Shown here in pieces: positions 43,249 through 51,378 of a stretch of 58,562 nt of DNA. Position 1 is the first letter of the stretch, and the number at the start of each line of letters is the position of its first letter. Made by a program: the position numbers and the translations under genes. Origin of the DNA: Deltaproteobacteria bacterium (GTDB lineage Bacteria; Desulfobacterota; DSM-4660; Desulfatiglandales; Desulfatiglandaceae); contig JAJDOH010000165.1 in NCBI GenBank assembly GCA_022340265.1, forward strand, positions 1-58,562, in the 5' to 3' direction. Below the pieces are notes generated by a model. It was not told the origin of the DNA and ran no database searches. It was given only the letters and a program-made list of their open reading frames with translations.

Positions 43249-44749
43249 CCCCAGCGGCATAAAAATCTTTGAGAACCGCCTCCAAACGATAACCACAACT
43301 TTCGTAGAAGTGGCGGGTGCTTTTGTATTGTATTCGTTGTGAGGTATCCAGGTAGATCTGAGTGCCGCCGGATGCTTTGATTCGGCTTTCGGCTTCCGTG
43401 ATCAACCGCCCGCCCAGTCCCTGTCCCTGAAAATCGGGATGCACCGCAATCCAGTACAGGTCGTAGCTGGATGATGTGCAGGGAATCGGCCCAAAGCAGG
43501 TGTATCCGATCAGACGTCCATAATGGTCGGCCATGACGAATTCATAACCGCTCTCAGGCCCTTTGGCGATTCGCTCGGCAACCAGTTCCCCTGCCACGTT
43601 TACTTCTTCGGGCGAAAAGAAGCCGGTGATTTCAACCAGGTTACGGATGCGTTCAACGTCATGGGGTGCGGGTTCGTTCAAGAATACGACATCCTGCAAC
43701 CTCTCCTTAAACTCCTTCTTGCCAAGTGACCAGGCGCCGACGGGTTCTGCCGGAAGATGATTTGCCTCTGTGATGATATGTTCGATGGCATCGGTATAAG
43801 GGACGCCGGCCCGTTCGAGTGCTGCGGCGAACCCCGCATCAGGAGACAGGCACGGATTGGCATTGATCTCCAGAACCCATGGATTTCCCGTGAGGTCCAC
43901 CCGGAAGTCCACTCGGGCATAGCCGGACAGTCCGAAATGGTCCCAGCATCGGATGGCAATGGCCCTCAGGGTTTTCAGAATGATCTGATCGGTTTCGTCG
44001 AAATCGAAACGGCGGGGCGTATGGTGGTATTCATACGCTGTATCATCCCACTTGGCCCGGTAGTCGACGATATGCGGCATGTCTTCTGTGTAGTCCTCAA
44101 ACAGAATTTCCGCCGGTGGCAGTACCTTCGGGCCGCCAGGCCCCGCCAGCAGCGATAGATTGAATTCGCGGCCCTCAATAAAACGCTCGGCAAAACAGTC
44201 GCCGCCCAAAAGTGCCGCTCTCGATTGCAGCATGGAGCGAAGAAGCGCTTTTGATGCTGAATGGACCAGACTCTCTCGGTCCAGGCCGATGGAGGCATGT
44301 TCCCATACGGACTTAATGATCCATGGCCCACTGTCCCGAAAATTATCGGGTCCTCGACAGCCGTCTCCAGGACCTGTACCTATCCATTGCGGTGAGGGGA
44401 TGCCGGCTGCATCCATCCATTGCTTTGCCATGATCTTATTAGAGGTGAGCATCAGGGCTTCAGCCCGTGCACCCGTGTAGGGCATCGCCAAAGCATCGAG
44501 GCAGAAAGGAAAAAGGTGAATGAGCCGTCCTTTCCCAGAGATGGATTCAACCAGATTGAACACTCGTTCCGCGTCACTGGCGATCAATTTTTTTTGCACC
44601 TCGGCCAGATTCAGAGAACACTCCAGACGGCAGCTCTCGTGTCCCAGCCTTTTGAGTGCCTGTTCAACCGCCTCGGCCTGGGCGATCACGTCCCGGACAT
44701 CCGGTGCGCTTGAGTTTGGGACAGCATCGTGAACAACGGCGATTTTCAT
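43214..44749 (-). CDS. ATP-grasp ligase fused to a GNAT acetyltransferase
   Basis: 511 residues from ATG 44749, whose A is shared with the previous stop (TGATG). Residues 1-320 are a D-Ala-D-Ala-ligase-like ATP-grasp: PYTGARAEALMLTSNKIMAKQWMDAAGIPSP, PWIIKSVWEHAS, CFAERFIEGREFNLSLLAG, and the metal-binding WVLEINANPCLSPDAGFA. Residues about 355-510 are a GNAT domain with the acetyl-CoA motif YWIAVHPDFQGQGLGGRLI and a closing HFYESCGYRLEAVL. One chain thus could form an amide bond and acetylate. In the osmolyte enzyme Ngg the domain order is reversed. The likely substrate is the KamA product (inference). Confidence 0.85.
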   Translation of the reverse strand: MKIAVVHDAVPNSSAPDVRDVIAQAEAVEQALKRLGHESCRLECSLNLAEVQKKLIASDAERVFNLVESISGKGRLIHLFPFCLDALAMPYTGARAEALMLTSNKIMAKQWMDAAGIPSPQWIGTGPGDGCRGPDNFRDSGPWIIKSVWEHASIGLDRESLVHSASKALLRSMLQSRAALLGGDCFAERFIEGREFNLSLLAGPGGPKVLPPAEILFEDYTEDMPHIVDYRAKWDDTAYEYHHTPRRFDFDETDQIILKTLRAIAIRCWDHFGLSGYARVDFRVDLTGNPWVLEINANPCLSPDAGFAAALERAGVPYTDAIEHIITEANHLPAEPVGAWSLGKKEFKERLQDVVFLNEPAPHDVERIRNLVEITGFFSPEEVNVAGELVAERIAKGPESGYEFVMADHYGRLIGYTCFGPIPCTSSSYDLYWIAVHPDFQGQGLGGRLITEAESRIKASGGTQIYLDTSQRIQYKSTRHFYESCGYRLEAVLKDFYAAGDGKAIYFKWLV

Positions 44750-45747
44750 CAAAGAGATCCTTGCGCCCGTGACACGGCGGAGGTGATGATCCTGCCGATC
44801 AAATCGCCATAGGCCACGCCCAGATGATTACAGATGATGGGTAGGTCGGAATGCTCCGGGTGAATCCCCGCCAACGGATTGACCTCCATAAAAAGTGGAC
44901 GTCCTTCGGCGTTACAGCGCAAATCGATACGTCCCGCATCCCGACATCCTAAAGTACGCCAGGCCGACAAGGCCACGTCTTCGGCCTCGGCCACCAACGG
45001 ATCATTCACCGAATCGAGCAGACGATACCGGACCCGCGATTGATATTCCGCCTTGTTGATATAGGAGTAAACCCCCTCTTCCGCCGCATCCAGCAGATGT
45101 ATTTCAATGGTGCCCAGAACCTCGGCCCTGCCGCCGGTACCGATGATGCCCGTCGTAAATTCGCGGCCCGGCAAATAGGGCTCGATAATGACCGGCTGCC
45201 GAAAGGTTTCGATGAGTCTGCGACATGTGGGTTGGAGATCGGAGCGCTCTCGAACGATGGACGACGGCGAGATCCCTTTTCCCGTGCCTTCGGCAACCGG
45301 TTTTACGAAAAAGGGCGGGGCGAATGTAATGGCCTCTGCATCCTCCGGCGATTCCGCCACCATAAAATCGGCAGTGGGGACACCCGCATCTCGAATTACG
45401 CGTTTGGTCATGCCTTTATGGAGGGTAAGGCTCAGGACCAGCGGATCGGAGAAGGTGTAGGGAATCCGGTACATGTCCAGGAGTGCCGGAACCTGGGCCT
45501 CCCGGCCGATACCGTTCATGCCTTCGGCGATATTGAAAACCAGGTCCCAGCGTCGTCCGGCTACCAGCGCCGCGGCCAGTTGACGGCCGTGGCCAATCCG
45601 TTCGGTGTGGTAACCGAGGGAGCGGATGGCGTTTTCAAGGGCCGTCACGGTGTCTTCGCGATCAAATTCAGCGGTCTCTTCTTCGGAGAACCCTTCGGCC
45701 AGGTAATCATTACGCAGGTCGTAGGTCAATCCGATCTTCATGGCCAT
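44749..45747 (-). CDS. ATP-grasp amide ligase (D-Ala-D-Ala ligase-like)
   Basis: 332 residues from ATG 45747 (MAMKIGLTYDLR); the stop of kamA overlaps by one base (TGATG). ATP-grasp features: FNIAEGMNGIGREAQVPALLDMYRIPYTFSDPLVLSLTLHKGMTKRV, then PPFFVKPVAEGTGKGIS, VIIEPYLPGREFTTGIIGTGG and the metal site RPLFMEVNPLAGIHPEHSDLP. The lineage is that of Ddl-like ligases, but the setting is not murein synthesis; it should activate a carboxylate as acyl phosphate and join it to an amine. Two such ligases in tandem suggest two successive amide bonds. Confidence 0.85.
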   Translation of the reverse strand: MAMKIGLTYDLRNDYLAEGFSEEETAEFDREDTVTALENAIRSLGYHTERIGHGRQLAAALVAGRRWDLVFNIAEGMNGIGREAQVPALLDMYRIPYTFSDPLVLSLTLHKGMTKRVIRDAGVPTADFMVAESPEDAEAITFAPPFFVKPVAEGTGKGISPSSIVRERSDLQPTCRRLIETFRQPVIIEPYLPGREFTTGIIGTGGRAEVLGTIEIHLLDAAEEGVYSYINKAEYQSRVRYRLLDSVNDPLVAEAEDVALSAWRTLGCRDAGRIDLRCNAEGRPLFMEVNPLAGIHPEHSDLPIICNHLGVAYGDLIGRIITSAVSRAQGSL

Positions 45748-47081
45748 CAGTATACGCCTCCCTGATTCGGACAAGCCGGACCCGTGGCGCAGGATTGTGG
45801 ATACCGGAAAAGCCCGCCTTCATAATTGTGCAGCAACAATGCATCCTTTTCATGGCCGGCCACATAATCGGGCATCAACGGGATTTTTCCGCCGCCGCCG
45901 GGGGCGTCCACCACATAAGTGGGTACGGCGTAGCCGCTGGTAAACCCGCGAAGCCCCCGAATGATCTCCAGACCCTTTTCAATGGGTGTTCGAAAATGAG
46001 CCGATCCGGTAATGGGATCGCATTGGTAAAGATAGTAGGGACGGACTCTCATTTTGAGCAGTTGGTGCATGAGACGACGCATAGTTTCCACATCGTCGTT
46101 GATTCCCTTCAGCAGAACCGTCTGCGAACCCAGAGGGATGCCTGCATCGGCCAACATGGTGCAGGCGCGATATGCTTCGGGTGTACATTCATCCGGATGG
46201 GTGAAATGCAGGCTCATAAACAAGGGATGATACCGCCGCAGCATACGGACCAGTTGTGGGGTAATGCGCTGGGGCAGCACCGCCGGCGCCTTGGTCCCGA
46301 TTCGCACGATTTCAACGTGGGGTATTTGCCGCAGCCGCGACAGAACCCAGGACAGCTTTTCTTCTCCAAGCATCAACGGATCTCCGCCGGACAGCAGCAC
46401 GTCCCGGATGGACGGGGTGTTGCTGATGTACTCGAAGGCGCGATCCAGCCGTTTTCGGCTGAGGTGAATATCGCCGTGACCCACCATGCGGGAGCGGGTG
46501 CAGTATCGGCAGTAGGTGGAGCAGAAATCCAGAAGCAACAAGAGCGCGCGGTCCGGGTATCGGTGAACCAGTCCGGGCACTGGACTCTGAGCATCCTCAT
46601 GCAGGGGATCATCGGCTTCGCCCTCTCCACGCATGGTTTCAAAAATGGTGGGGATGACGCTACGGCGAATCGGCTGGCTCGGATCATCAGGGGACACCAG
46701 GCTCATGTAGTAGGGGGTGATGCCCAGGGGCAGCATGGTAGGCGACCGGGTAAATGCGAGGCGTTCATCTTCGGAAAGCGAAATCATCGATTCCAACTGT
46801 GAAAGGGTTCGAATACGGTGAGTGGTCTGCCACCGCCAGTCATTCCAGAGCCTGGAGGTTGCGCCGGGAAAGTATTTCCTGCTGAAAGTTCTTATGGTTG
46901 GGTTGAGAAATCCGGCATGGTGTTTGGAAGGCCGAACAACACGTCCGGTGGTTTGAGGAGATGAAACGACAATAGGGATAGCCTCACACGGACTGGGCTC
47001 GGGAGGTTCTTCGTCTCCCTCCTCACTTGTCTGCGGGAGCGAGGTCGTCAACTGTTCTATGGCAGTCATAAATGCGCTCAT
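45747..47081 (-). CDS. kamA: KamA family radical SAM enzyme, lysine-2,3-aminomutase-like
   Basis: 444 residues; AAGGA precedes ATG 47081 by about 10 bases. The radical-SAM cluster is CSTYCRYC (C187, C191, C194), followed by LLSGGDPLML. The PLP-lysine is K399 in VVDAPGGGGKIPLMP. Asp355 (QCDPITG) and Asp392 (VVDAPGG) align with the two Asp residues that hold the side-chain amine of lysine in Clostridium lysine 2,3-aminomutase; in glutamate aminomutase these are replaced. So L-lysine to L-beta-lysine is the best guess. An unusual ~85-residue N-terminal lead is rich in Pro/Glu. First gene of the operon, behind a sigma-54 promoter. Confidence 0.85.
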   Translation of the reverse strand: MSAFMTAIEQLTTSLPQTSEEGDEEPPEPSPCEAIPIVVSSPQTTGRVVRPSKHHAGFLNPTIRTFSRKYFPGATSRLWNDWRWQTTHRIRTLSQLESMISLSEDERLAFTRSPTMLPLGITPYYMSLVSPDDPSQPIRRSVIPTIFETMRGEGEADDPLHEDAQSPVPGLVHRYPDRALLLLLDFCSTYCRYCTRSRMVGHGDIHLSRKRLDRAFEYISNTPSIRDVLLSGGDPLMLGEEKLSWVLSRLRQIPHVEIVRIGTKAPAVLPQRITPQLVRMLRRYHPLFMSLHFTHPDECTPEAYRACTMLADAGIPLGSQTVLLKGINDDVETMRRLMHQLLKMRVRPYYLYQCDPITGSAHFRTPIEKGLEIIRGLRGFTSGYAVPTYVVDAPGGGGKIPLMPDYVAGHEKDALLLHNYEGGLFRYPQSCATGPACPNQGGVY

Positions 47082-47213
47082 AATGATATTTTCCTTTTCG
47101 GGTAAAGGTCATTGAACTCAAATCCGAAACACCTTACGGAACAGGGTGTTGCCGGTGCTCTGAAATGGGCTATTTTTTCGTCTGTTGTGGAGATCAGACT
47201 TAATGTATTGTCA

Positions 47214-47229
47214 TGCAAACAGCTTGCCA
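47214..47229 (-). promoter_or_regulatory. Sigma-54 promoter of the kamA operon (minus strand)
   Basis: On the minus strand TGGCAAGCTGTTTGCA matches TGGCAnG-N4-TTGCA, with GG/GC spacing exact. Transcription would start near 47202, about 120 bases before the kamA ATG. The -12 element is 130 bases from the centre of the dyad at 47331-47363. Confidence 0.7.
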
Positions 47230-47330
47230 ACACGCCAAAGAATATTGGAAGCGTGGAATATTCTATTAATAACAGCACATTATATTAATGAAAACGAAAA
47301 GCGGAAAGAAATTGAAAGACTTGTTTGGCC

Positions 47331-47363
47331 GCCATATATGGAGGTTCCACCAAATATTGAGGG
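47331..47363. promoter_or_regulatory. Enhancer-type dyad, copy 2 (shared by divergent sigma-54 promoters)
   Basis: TATATGGAGGTTCCACCA and what follows to 47363 are identical over 29 bases to copy 1 at 39521-39549. The core dyad TATATGG-n-GG-TT-CC-n-CCA-n-ATAT is centred at 47345. It lies almost exactly midway between the minus-strand (130 bases) and plus-strand (128 bases) sigma-54 promoters. Confidence 0.75.
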
Positions 47364-47459
47364 CAGGCAAACGGTTCAACCTTGCAACGATTTCTCGTTA
47401 TCTGGCCTAATAGTCCGCTCTTAAAGGATAATTACAAACCCGCCACTTTTTTCGATTCT

Positions 47460-47475
47460 TGGCAGGATAGTTGCA
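47460..47475 (+). promoter_or_regulatory. Sigma-54 promoter of the tandem-GNAT gene
   Basis: TGGCAGGATAGTTGCA, the same 16 bases as at 39648-39663. Start of transcription near 47487 leaves a 70-base leader containing the ribosome site GAGGAG. Confidence 0.75.
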
Positions 47476-47556
47476 AATACTATTTTAGGGTGAAGGCAGG
47501 CCATATTTTTGCCATCGCCCCTATTTTCATAAACGCCCAAAGAGGAGATTAAAAGA

Positions 47557-48645
47557 TTGGAATCGAGTCTTCCTGGTTTGCCAAGAACATTTTCCCTGAT
47601 GGAATTCATCCCAAAGGAGGCTTCTGAGGATCAGTGGGATGCCTATTTCACCCTTTCGGAAACAATTTTTCGTGAGTTTAAACAAAAAGGCCGTTTGCCT
47701 GATCGTGCTGTAATGAGGCGACTTTTCCTGTCTCCAAACCCCCTCTACTCAGTAAGAAGATGGATGGTGTTTGATAAAGCCAAAAGGGCTGCCGCTTTTG
47801 CTTCCATTTCCTATGATGCGGAAATATCCCCGGATTACGACAGCAATCGGCATCTCTGCCAGATTCATATTTCTGTTGTTCCTGCCTACCGGAGGAGAAA
47901 GATTGCAACGGTCCTGTTGAAACACCTGGTGAAAACAGCGAAACTTCTTGAAAAAACAACCCTTATGACGGAGGTGGATAACCCCTTGGGGCTTGAATTT
48001 CGGAAACAGCTTCGGGGCCAACTGGTCCATGAAGAAATTCAATACAGACTAGACATGGAGGATGTGAACTGGCAGGTGGTGGACAAATGGCTTCAGAGAG
48101 GCAGGACGAAACACTGGGATACAAAAATAGAGTTTTTTCGAGAATGTCCCGAGAAGGATATTGAAGAATTCAGCCGGGTCTACACGGAAATCATCAACCA
48201 GCGCCCCACCGGTGATATGGAAGAAGAACTCATTACAACGCCGGAATCCAGGAGGATTGAGGAACGCAATCTAAAGAAAAGAGGCATTGAATGGTACACA
48301 ATGATCAGCCGTGAGCATGATGGCAAAATCAGCGGACTGACGGATATCATGTATCATCCTGAAGAGCCTCACCGGATGAATCAGTATTTCACGGGCATTT
48401 TGGTGAAGTACCGTAAAAGGGGGCTGGCCAAACGCCTGAAAGCTGAAATGCTTGCAGGCATCAAAAACAAGTTCCCGGAGGTGGAATACATTACCACCAG
48501 CACGGCAAGAAACAATCGGCCCATGCAGGCGATCAACGAGGAATTGGGTTTTCGCCCTATCAAGACCTGCTTTGTATTCCAATGGACCCGGCGGGAGTTG
48601 AAGAAGCAAACAAATGGGATACTCTCAGACCATGCATTCTCATAG
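47557..48645 (+). CDS. Tandem GNAT acetyltransferase
   Basis: 362 residues from TTG 47557, with GAGGAG at 47542-47547 upstream. Two GNAT folds: the first has CQIHISVVPAYRRRKIATVLLKHLVKTAK, the second YFTGILVKYRKRGLAKRLKAEMLAGI with the closing STARNNRPMQAINEELGFRPIKTCFVFQW. Each carries the R/Q-x-x-G/K-x-G/A pyrophosphate loop in recognisable though imperfect form. Tandem GNATs acylate amino groups of small molecules in known cases such as mycothiol synthase. Shared regulation with the kamA operon makes an acetyl or acyl transfer to a beta-amino-acid product plausible. Confidence 0.8.
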   Translation: MESSLPGLPRTFSLMEFIPKEASEDQWDAYFTLSETIFREFKQKGRLPDRAVMRRLFLSPNPLYSVRRWMVFDKAKRAAAFASISYDAEISPDYDSNRHLCQIHISVVPAYRRRKIATVLLKHLVKTAKLLEKTTLMTEVDNPLGLEFRKQLRGQLVHEEIQYRLDMEDVNWQVVDKWLQRGRTKHWDTKIEFFRECPEKDIEEFSRVYTEIINQRPTGDMEEELITTPESRRIEERNLKKRGIEWYTMISREHDGKISGLTDIMYHPEEPHRMNQYFTGILVKYRKRGLAKRLKAEMLAGIKNKFPEVEYITTSTARNNRPMQAINEELGFRPIKTCFVFQWTRRELKKQTNGILSDHAFS

Positions 48646-49656
48646 ATCAAAAGTAGAAAATGGGTTATCGAAAGGATTGCCTCTTGTAATATGAAATTGG
48701 AGGCGCTCCAGATCCATGATGATAGAGGTCACCGTCATGGAGGTGTCATCCGTAAGCCACGGGTGAGAAAAGCGTTTGCGACAGATGGGATGCTCTTCAT
48801 CCGCGCGATCTCTCAAGATGTCCTTCATGGATTGGATGGAAGGTTCATCGATCATTTGCAACAACTCCTTGGCTCGACGATACCGCCCCATGGTATTTGG
48901 AAATAGTTGGAGATCGTAATCCACTTTTGTCAGGAAATGGTTTGTGTGAGCAAAGAGGTCTTCCACCGGGATCGAAAAAACCTCATCGCCCCCGATTTCA
49001 ATGTCTTCCACTTTTCCGGTCTGATCCGCGATCAGGATATTTCCGACTTTTCCCATCAGATGGGGTTCAATCAGAGAGAGCGCCTCTTCCATGGTCTTGC
49101 TGTCAAGGATGGTCCTTAATATGACATGCAGCGGAATCCCGTATGGCTGGTACTCCTCGATGCTCATGAAATTCAGACAGACACCGAGACCGCAGTGATT
49201 CATTCCGATTTTGCCGATCATCCCGGGTTCGGTCATGGTGATGATCCGATGGCCATCCTCCTTTTCAATATCCAGAATGACCGCCAGCTCCTCCACTTCC
49301 AGGTCCCAATCCCAATTCTGGCCGATCAGCTTCTCTTTCCTGAAAGCCAGTGTGGTGCATTCCATGGGGTTCAGGTTTAAAAGCTCAGTGCGGCCATTTA
49401 AGGCATAAATCCATAGGGGTTCGGCTTCAGCGGCTTGGGCCATTGCTTCGATTTCAAGGTACAGATCTTCCTGGAAAGCCTTGGTGGCGCGCCTGAATTC
49501 CTTGGTAATTTTTAGAACCTCCGCTTCAGGGATGAGGAATTGTTTTTTGTAAAATTTGATCGTTTTGTGGATCCGCTGTTTTAACAGTTGTCCCTGCTGT
49601 CGGCCGCGATCCTCAGGCCCGCCTTGGATTTTAAGCACAGGAAAGTATTGGTCCAT
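48640..49656 (-). CDS. C45-family Ntn hydrolase / acyltransferase
   Basis: About 338 residues from ATG 49656. N-terminal PVLKIQGGPEDRGRQQGQLLKQRI is the typical lead of the C45 (isopenicillin-N acyltransferase-like) group, and the nucleophile is Cys in NLNPMECTTLAF, followed by LIGQNWDWDLE. Autocleavage before this Cys is expected. Family members move or remove acyl groups on amino acids or peptides. It ends tail-to-tail with the GNAT gene, overlapping by 6 bases. It may hydrolyse or recycle the product of the neighbouring ligases (inference). Confidence 0.82.
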   Translation of the reverse strand: MDQYFPVLKIQGGPEDRGRQQGQLLKQRIHKTIKFYKKQFLIPEAEVLKITKEFRRATKAFQEDLYLEIEAMAQAAEAEPLWIYALNGRTELLNLNPMECTTLAFRKEKLIGQNWDWDLEVEELAVILDIEKEDGHRIITMTEPGMIGKIGMNHCGLGVCLNFMSIEEYQPYGIPLHVILRTILDSKTMEEALSLIEPHLMGKVGNILIADQTGKVEDIEIGGDEVFSIPVEDLFAHTNHFLTKVDYDLQLFPNTMGRYRRAKELLQMIDEPSIQSMKDILRDRADEEHPICRKRFSHPWLTDDTSMTVTSIIMDLERLQFHITRGNPFDNPFSTFDL

Positions 49657-49962
49657 GGTTTTATGCTTTCTCGAAATGTCGATTAATTTCGGCGCACTTA
49701 CCAACGCCGTATGGCATACAAATCTTTAAGAGGATTATTTGGCACATCTTTTTTGGCCTAAAGCGCAATTACTTCCCCCGATGTACAAAATTGCCTAAAC
49801 CGTTTAACACCCTGGTTGAATTTTACGCAAGAAAATATTGTCTGTACTCAATATTCTCAACTCCGTTTCAGTTTTTGCTTTGATGACATTTTATGGAAGA
49901 AAACATAAGATAAAGGTGATATTCTCCTAATGTTGATGGAAAGGATGTGAAAGGAAGCCTCC
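49657..49962. other. Divergent intergenic region, C45 hydrolase / mgtE
   Basis: 306 bases. An AT-rich region with no supported gene. I looked for a magnesium riboswitch before mgtE and found no M-box-like conserved blocks. AAAGGAAG precedes the mgtE ATG. Confidence 0.4.
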
Positions 49963-51330
49963 ATGACAGATATTTCCTCGAATAATGCACACTCGGTTGA
50001 AACACTCATCGATGTTCTTCAGACAGAAGACCCCTCACGAATAAGAGCATTTCTAGCGAAGCTTCCGCCCGGAGACGAAGCACGGGCCCTTGCTACGCTG
50101 GATAAGGAGCAACAGGCGCGCCTAATTGAGTTGCTCGGCCCCGAAAAATCAGTAGAACTGCTTGTGAAAATGACCGGAAGAGGGGTTGTCTCGGTAATTG
50201 AACAGATGCCGCTCCAGCAGGCAGTTGATATTTTTGAGGAAATGCCGAGCCGGCAGCAGTTGGACATCCTGCGACGGCTCAAGGGAAAGGATGCATCCCG
50301 GATTATCGAAGCACTTGCCCCGGCGAGGGCGGAAAGATTAAGAGAGTTGATCTCTTATCCGGAAGATACTGCCGGAGGGTTGATGATTCCCGAGTATCTC
50401 GCCTTTTCCAGGGGAATGCTGGTAAGAGATGTTCTGGATGATTTACGGGATTATGGAGAGGTTTATTCGGATTATGCCATTCAGTACGCCTATGTGGTTT
50501 CGGAAGGGGGTGAATTGCTTGGGGTGCTGCGTCTGAGGGATCTGCTGTTGGCCCCTAAGAGCAAACTGCTCACGGATATAATGATCAAAGAGCCCCAGAA
50601 GGTTCGGGCGGATACCCCTTTAAAAGATCTGAAAGAATTTTTCAAACAGGTTAACTACCTGGGCGTACCGGTGGTGGATACCAGGGAAAGACTGGTAGGG
50701 GTGGTCCTCGCCTCAGCGGTACGGGAGGCCGTGAACAGGCGCAGCAACCAGATTTTTCTTCAATTTTCTGGCATCGTGGGCGGCGAGGAATTTAGGACCA
50801 TGCCGTTGTTCAAACGCTCTTCCAGGCGCCTGTCCTGGTTGAGCATCAACATCGTTTTGAACATCGTTGCAGCCAGTGTGATCGCCCTTTATCAGGATAC
50901 CCTTGAGAAAGCCATCGTACTGGCCGTATTTTTGCCCATCATATCGGATATGAGCGGCTGTTCCGGCAATCAGGCCGTTGCTGTCAGCATCCGAGAATTG
51001 TCCTTGGGTCTTGTCAGGCCCAAGGAGTTGTTGCGGGTTTTAGGGAAAGAGTCTTCCATCGGCATCATCAACGGTGTGGTACTGGGACTGCTGCTGGGAG
51101 GGGTTGCCTTTCTCTGGAAGGGAAACCCATATCTCGGTTTGGTGGTTGGTGTATCCCTCGCGGCCAACACATTGGTCGCGGTCAGTTTCGGAGGGCTGGT
51201 TCCCCTGTTCCTGCGTCGTGCGGGCGCCGATCCGGCCTTAGCATCCGGGCCTTTGTTAACAACCATTACGGATGTGTGCGGTTTCTTTTTCGTATTAAGC
51301 TTCGCTTCGGCCCTTCTTTCCAGGCTTTAG
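49963..51330 (+). CDS. mgtE: Magnesium transporter MgtE
   Basis: 455 residues in the normal order: N-terminal helical superhelix (PSRIRAFLAKLPPGDEARALATLDKEQQARLIELL), two CBS domains starting at YPEDTAGGLMIPEYLAFS, a plug helix, and five membrane helices. The transport signature region is ISDMSGCSGNQAVAVSIRELSLG, and the pore Asp lies in LLTTITDVCGFFFVLSF. The soluble domains close the channel when Mg2+ is high. It is followed 48 bases later by the Npt-HEAT-cNMP gene. Confidence 0.93.
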   Translation: MTDISSNNAHSVETLIDVLQTEDPSRIRAFLAKLPPGDEARALATLDKEQQARLIELLGPEKSVELLVKMTGRGVVSVIEQMPLQQAVDIFEEMPSRQQLDILRRLKGKDASRIIEALAPARAERLRELISYPEDTAGGLMIPEYLAFSRGMLVRDVLDDLRDYGEVYSDYAIQYAYVVSEGGELLGVLRLRDLLLAPKSKLLTDIMIKEPQKVRADTPLKDLKEFFKQVNYLGVPVVDTRERLVGVVLASAVREAVNRRSNQIFLQFSGIVGGEEFRTMPLFKRSSRRLSWLSINIVLNIVAASVIALYQDTLEKAIVLAVFLPIISDMSGCSGNQAVAVSIRELSLGLVRPKELLRVLGKESSIGIINGVVLGLLLGGVAFLWKGNPYLGLVVGVSLAANTLVAVSFGGLVPLFLRRAGADPALASGPLLTTITDVCGFFFVLSFASALLSRL

Positions 51331-51378
51331 TAATGTTCACACCTATTGGGTGCCCAGTTTTTGGGATGAGGTGACAGG

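Noticed and set aside
43214-44749. N-acetylglutaminylglutamine synthetase (Ngg)
   Set aside because: Domain order is ATP-grasp then GNAT, opposite to Ngg, and no partner amidotransferase is present.
45795-46802. 335-codon open frame antisense to kamA
   Set aside because: KamA has all its cofactor motifs on the minus strand; the plus frame has none and no ribosome site.
49740-49757. TGGCACATCTTTTTTGG as a sigma-54 promoter before mgtE
   Set aside because: The -12 GC element is absent at the required spacing.
49705-49962. Magnesium (M-box) riboswitch upstream of mgtE
   Set aside because: None of the conserved M-box blocks could be seen by eye.
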